In this document: piece by piece, positions 60,645 to 64,000 of the stretch
Position numbering within the stretch: the first letter of the stretch is position 1
Layout: each line of letters starts with the position of its first letter
Assembly: GCF_000151315.2 (NCBI RefSeq)
Contig: NW_011887305.1
Coordinates: forward strand, 788,808 to 852,807
DNA from: Capsaspora owczarzaki ATCC 30864
Taxonomy: Eukaryota > Opisthokonta > Filasterea
Direction of reading: 5' to 3'
Length of the DNA: 64,000 nt
The notes under the pieces: model-generated
The model's input: only the letters and a program-made list of their open reading frames with translations
Told to the model about the DNA's origin: nothing
Databases searched by the model: none
Position numbers and translations under genes: made by a program

Positions 60645-63047
60645 TCAATGTCCACGCACCTCGCGGCCGCCAGCATCGACGTGACGGGCTCGCGTTGGTG
60701 TGTAGTGACCCTTGGCAAACTTTTCTTGCTGGTGCTCCAAGGCCGAGTCAATGTCCTCAACATCGTTGCCAACAGCTTCGGCATAGGTAAAGTCCTTGCT
60801 GCGCAGGTTGTGCTTGGTCGCGCGCGGGGACGGGTGAATCGGAGGTGCCACAACCGCTTCCTCGGCCTCGTATGTCTCGGTAACTTGGGTGCCTTCATCC
60901 TCTAGCTCCTCGCCCAGATCGCGAGAAGTGCGGCGGGTCTTGCGAGAGGTGATGCGGGTTGCGGTAGCTCCACGGACGGGCACGGCGTTGACACGCAACA
61001 CCCGACCGCTGTACTCGGAAGTCCAGGGCGATTGAAGCCAGCCATTGTAGTAGGCAGTCGCAGCAACGGCCAACGTGGCCAACACGCCAGAGCTCAACAG
61101 CAGCACCCAGTTGAGCCATTCCACCGTGCTGGCATTGTCCAAGTTAAACCAACCCTTGCCTTCCGGGCCAAACGAAACCTCGTCGGCCGTCAGATCTTCC
61201 GTGGCCTTGCGAGCCTTCTCAGCGAACGAGCTGGCCGCGCCTTGAATGGACTCCGAGGCAGTGGAGCCCGCGCGACGAATGGCACTGTCCTTGTCGCCGA
61301 GGCCGAGCTTGGAGCCAATCCAGCTCAACCAACCTTGCCTTTGACCGGTCGCCTTCTCGTACTCGCGCGTCACCTTGTCCCAGTTGTGGCGGAGGTGTTT
61401 GCGAGTGTCCTTCCACTCCTTGGGCAGGTTCCACTCAATCTTGGAGTCGTCCGAGTCGGTCTGGAGATTGTCATTGTTCCAGCTGCCGCGGAGGTGTCGT
61501 CGAGAATCGAACGATTTGGCCGCAATGTCGTCCAGCGTTTCAATCGACGCCTTGGTGGACGCGTCCCACTTTGGACGGAGGTGCCGGCGAACGTCCATGT
61601 TGTGCACATCATCCTCGGGCAGGTCGCCCTGCGAGTCTTGCAGCTTGTCCGTGGTTTCGTCCCACTTTTCGCGCAGGTGCTTGCGCGAGTCCACCCACTT
61701 GGACTCGGCCTCGTCCTTGATGTCGTTCCACTTGTCCTTGGCCTCGTCCTTGATGTCATTCCACTTGTCCTTGCCCTTGCCCTTTGCGTCTTCCAGGTTG
61801 CCTGTCGCTTCACGCCAAGCTCGGCGTGCTTGGTGCACGGCGCTCTCCCAAGCGCCCAGGGCCTCCTCCTTGGTCTCGTCCCAGCTCTCTTGGGCATCGT
61901 CCACAGCCTCGGACACGTCGTCGGCGACATCCTTGGCCTTGGTCACGGTCTTGCCCCAACCGCGCTCGGCCGAGTCCTTGACGTCTTCCGCAGCATCCTC
62001 CACCTTGCCCTTGGCACGGTTCCAGCCACGCTTGGCAGTGTCCTTGGCATTGTCTGCAATATTTTCAGCCTTGCCCTTGGCTCGATTCCAGCCGCGCTCG
62101 GCCGAGTCCTTGATGTCTTCCGCCTTGTCTTGAATATCGTCGGCAACGTCCTCTGCCTTGCCCTTGGCACGGTTCCAGCCACGCTTGGCAGAGTCCTTGA
62201 CGCCTTCAGCCTTATCCTTGACACTATCGACCACGTCTTCAGCCTTGTCCTTGACGTTGTCGGCGACATCTTCCGCTTTGCCCTTCGCCTTGCGCAAGCC
62301 TTGACCAGCAGAGTCCTTGATGTCTTCGGCCTTGTCCTTGGCCTGCTCCCAGCGATGACGAAGACCGTCAGAAATGTCCTCGGCAGTGTCCTTGGCCTTG
62401 TCCCAGCCACGTTCGGCAGTATCCTTGACGTTCTCGGCCACGTTCTCGGCCGTCTCCTTGGCTGCGCCGAGTTTCTCGCGAGCGGCATCGGTAATGTCCT
62501 CGGCCTTGTCCTTGACCGTCTCCCAGCCTTCCTTGACGTCTTCCAAGTAGTCCTCCGCCGTGTCCTTGGCAGCCTCCCAGCGCTCCTGCGCATCCTCGGA
62601 AAGGTCGCTGGCCTTTGCCTTGGCCTTCTTCCAGCCGTGCTGTGAGGCCTCGGCAATCTCTTCGGCAGACTCCTTCGCATAGTCCCATCGCCGCTTGGCC
62701 CCTTCCTTGAGCTCCTCTGCGCCTTCCTCGATGGTTACTTTGGCCTTGGCAGAGCGATCCTTGGCCATGAGGAAGGCGTTGCGGGCCTCGTAGCCGACGT
62801 CCTTGACCTTCTCGACCGTCTGGTGGCCCACCTTGGCGGACTTCTCCAAGAAGGGTGACTCGGGCTTGTGCGTATGAATGTCCTTGACCTCCTGGCGGCG
62901 GCCAAACAGGTTGAAGGCGGCCAGGGCTGGGTGCACTGCCGCAAGAAGAACGACGAGCAATGCCAGCGTTAATGTTGCCGTGACGCGGCTTCGACGAAGA
63001 ATGGTGGTGGTGCGCCGACCTCCCGGCGATACCGCAGTCGGGTGCAT
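60645..63047 (-). CDS. LEA-like amphipathic-repeat membrane protein
   Basis: One exon of 800 aa from ATG 63047. A signal peptide or signal anchor covers residues ~22-43 (TLTLALLVVLLAAVHPALA). Residues ~60-480 consist of degenerate ~11-residue amphipathic units, for example RGWNRAKGKAEDVADD, KDKAEDVKDSAERGW and KDTAED. They resemble group 3 LEA (LEA_4) or apolipoprotein-type helices, which bind membranes or protect against desiccation. Residues ~480-600 carry a second, longer repeat based on SRKHLREKWD, MDVRRHLRPKWD, DSRRHLRGSWN and DTRKHLRHNWD. A membrane helix follows at ~645-668 (WLNWVLLLSSGVLATLAVAA), then a tail of ~130 residues. Topology suggests an ER or secretory membrane protein with the repeats in the lumen. 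Function is unknown. Confidence 0.75.
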   Translation of the reverse strand: MHPTAVSPGGRRTTTILRRSRVTATLTLALLVVLLAAVHPALAAFNLFGRRQEVKDIHTHKPESPFLEKSAKVGHQTVEKVKDVGYEARNAFLMAKDRSAKAKVTIEEGAEELKEGAKRRWDYAKESAEEIAEASQHGWKKAKAKASDLSEDAQERWEAAKDTAEDYLEDVKEGWETVKDKAEDITDAAREKLGAAKETAENVAENVKDTAERGWDKAKDTAEDISDGLRHRWEQAKDKAEDIKDSAGQGLRKAKGKAEDVADNVKDKAEDVVDSVKDKAEGVKDSAKRGWNRAKGKAEDVADDIQDKAEDIKDSAERGWNRAKGKAENIADNAKDTAKRGWNRAKGKVEDAAEDVKDSAERGWGKTVTKAKDVADDVSEAVDDAQESWDETKEEALGAWESAVHQARRAWREATGNLEDAKGKGKDKWNDIKDEAKDKWNDIKDEAESKWVDSRKHLREKWDETTDKLQDSQGDLPEDDVHNMDVRRHLRPKWDASTKASIETLDDIAAKSFDSRRHLRGSWNNDNLQTDSDDSKIEWNLPKEWKDTRKHLRHNWDKVTREYEKATGQRQGWLSWIGSKLGLGDKDSAIRRAGSTASESIQGAASSFAEKARKATEDLTADEVSFGPEGKGWFNLDNASTVEWLNWVLLLSSGVLATLAVAATAYYNGWLQSPWTSEYSGRVLRVNAVPVRGATATRITSRKTRRTSRDLGEELEDEGTQVTETYEAEEAVVAPPIHPSPRATKHNLRSKDFTYAEAVGNDVEDIDSALEHQQEKFAKGHYTPTRARHVDAGGREVRGH

Positions 63048-63696
63048 TGTTGCTTTTAGTGTTTGTTGCACGAGATGGTGTCAAAAGCTGGGGTTGTGTT
63101 GAAGCGGGAAGCGAAGATAGACAAGCAAACACAACAAAAGCAATAAACAACAACAAAACAAAAGAGAGACTGAGGTCAGAAATGGACAGAAAAATGATGT
63201 GGTTTTTGTTTCCAAAGCAAAGTCGCAGTGTACAAAAAGTCCATATGCGCATGTTACCGACACATCAGAATGCGGCTTAAAGTAGGAAAAGCGAAATACG
63301 AGCGATCCGATCCTGGGTTCGGTGGTTTTTTTTTTTGGTCTTTGGTTGGTTTGCGTCGCTCGATAAAGGGTGATGCGCGTCGGGCCCGAGCACCGAGACA
63401 TGTGAGCCGGATGGCTTTTATGTCAGCGTGTTGACAGAGGGGAAGCGGCAGAGGGTGACCAGAAGTGTAGGCGAGTGCATGTCAATTTTGACCGATTGTG
63501 TTGTTTCAATTTTCAGAAAAAGACCAAAAAACATCAACAAAAAGAAGAACGCCAAACACGGTTGCCGTGGCGCAAAGCGCAGCCAACCTCGCGGATTCCT
63601 TGACGCTCCTGGACTGTAAATTGTACACACTCACTCTAAACTCTATCGCTGGGGGGCGCACCACGCCAAGGGGGAAGAGAACAAACAAAAAACAAG
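63048..63696. promoter_or_regulatory. Divergent spacer between LEA-like and membrane protein genes
   Basis: 649 bp between two divergent genes. It contains A-rich tracts and no convincing exon. Both promoters should lie here. Confidence 0.45.
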
Positions 63697-64000
63697 ATGA
63701 GCGCTTACGACGCAAAAGTCCAACTTGTCACCATCGGGATTACCTTCCCCGTCGCGCTGGCTTTGGCCCTCGCACACGTTTGCAGTTGCTACCTCTGGCA
63801 GCGGCTGACGGAGCTTCCCCGACAGCTCGTCATGTCGCTGTTTGGCGGCATCACCCTGTCGTATGTCTTCCTGGTCAGTCTGCCGGAAATCTCCCGCGCA
63901 CAGGCGCGCTTTGAATCGATCGGCCACTTTGTGTTTGCCAACGACCAGGAGGTCTATGTGTTTGCCTTGCTCGGACTGCTCGTCTACCAGGGTGCAGAGC
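63697..64000 (+). CDS. Multi-pass membrane protein, cut by window edge
   Basis: From ATG 63697 the frame stays open to the last base (101 codons). Three hydrophobic segments are visible: VTIGITFPVALALALAHVC, VMSLFGGITLSYVFLVSL and VYVFALLGLLVYQ. The block FGGITLSYVFLVSLPE resembles conserved FGG-x-AxxYVFxHLLPE sequences that I recall from uncharacterised membrane proteins, but no firm family can be given from a fragment. Confidence 0.65.
   Translation, partial: MSAYDAKVQLVTIGITFPVALALALAHVCSCYLWQRLTELPRQLVMSLFGGITLSYVFLVSLPEISRAQARFESIGHFVFANDQEVYVFALLGLLVYQGAE

Noticed and set aside
61032-62645. Long plus-strand open frame of Leu/Val-rich repeats opposite the LEA-like gene
   Set aside because: Antisense image of the amphipathic repeats; the minus frame has a signal peptide, a membrane helix and ordinary codon use.

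Overview
The window looks like nuclear DNA from an intron-rich unicellular eukaryote. Genes are dense, introns are mostly 60-150 bp with GT-AG ends, and there is a eukaryotic uS8, a DPM1, a complex I accessory subunit, a mitochondrial carrier and a CASTOR/GATSL-type protein. One-exon-per-repeat LRR genes, Tc1 elements and a secreted GtaA-type enzyme suggest a unicellular holozoan such as Capsaspora owczarzaki. That assignment is inference from gene style, not a database match.

Region 1 (1-10.5 kb) is an accessory block. Three minus-strand LRR genes lie head to tail (468-2981, 3465-5651, 6106-8493). Each LRR is encoded by its own ~84-nt exon. Two end in the same DEAxYW-type C-terminal domain. 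The third ends in an ART/DUF3990-like domain. A ~1.05 kb tandem duplication (about 8375-10472) copied the divergent promoter between LRR gene 3 and the mitochondrial ribosome recycling factor, leaving one truncated first exon of each.

Region 2 (10.3-26 kb) is core housekeeping: mitochondrial RRF, a CASTOR-like arginine-sensor homologue, DPM1, NDUFA2, an 829-aa DUF4395 + TehA/SLAC1 + hemerythrin fusion, RPS15A and an NAD+-type SLC25 carrier.

Region 3 (26.2-50 kb) is mobile-rich. Two copies of a 4.3 kb DNA transposon (26328-30626 and 45655-49985) are identical as far as I can tell, and each carries a five-exon 1076-aa DDE-type transposase. I cannot place the superfamily. Between them are an LRR/coiled-coil gene fragment next to a gap, a TPR/J-domain cochaperone, mu-crystallin, two P-loop NTPase genes and an apparently intact Tc1 element (39458-41102, TA target duplication, DD34E). 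There are gaps at 31833-31932 and 43989-44889.

Region 4 (50-64 kb) holds a Kv channel beginning 68 bp from a transposon end, a paralogue of the NTPase-gene N-terminal module, a SAM-domain protein, a secreted GtaA-type glutaminase, an 800-aa LEA-like membrane protein and the start of another membrane protein cut by the window edge.

The best candidates for something undescribed are the exon-modular LRR family with swapped C-termini, the DUF4395-TehA-hemerythrin fusion, the gene family sharing a WxxPxLRKHLL module, and the unplaced 4.3 kb DDE transposon. Exon joins were worked out by eye from splice signals and reading phase.
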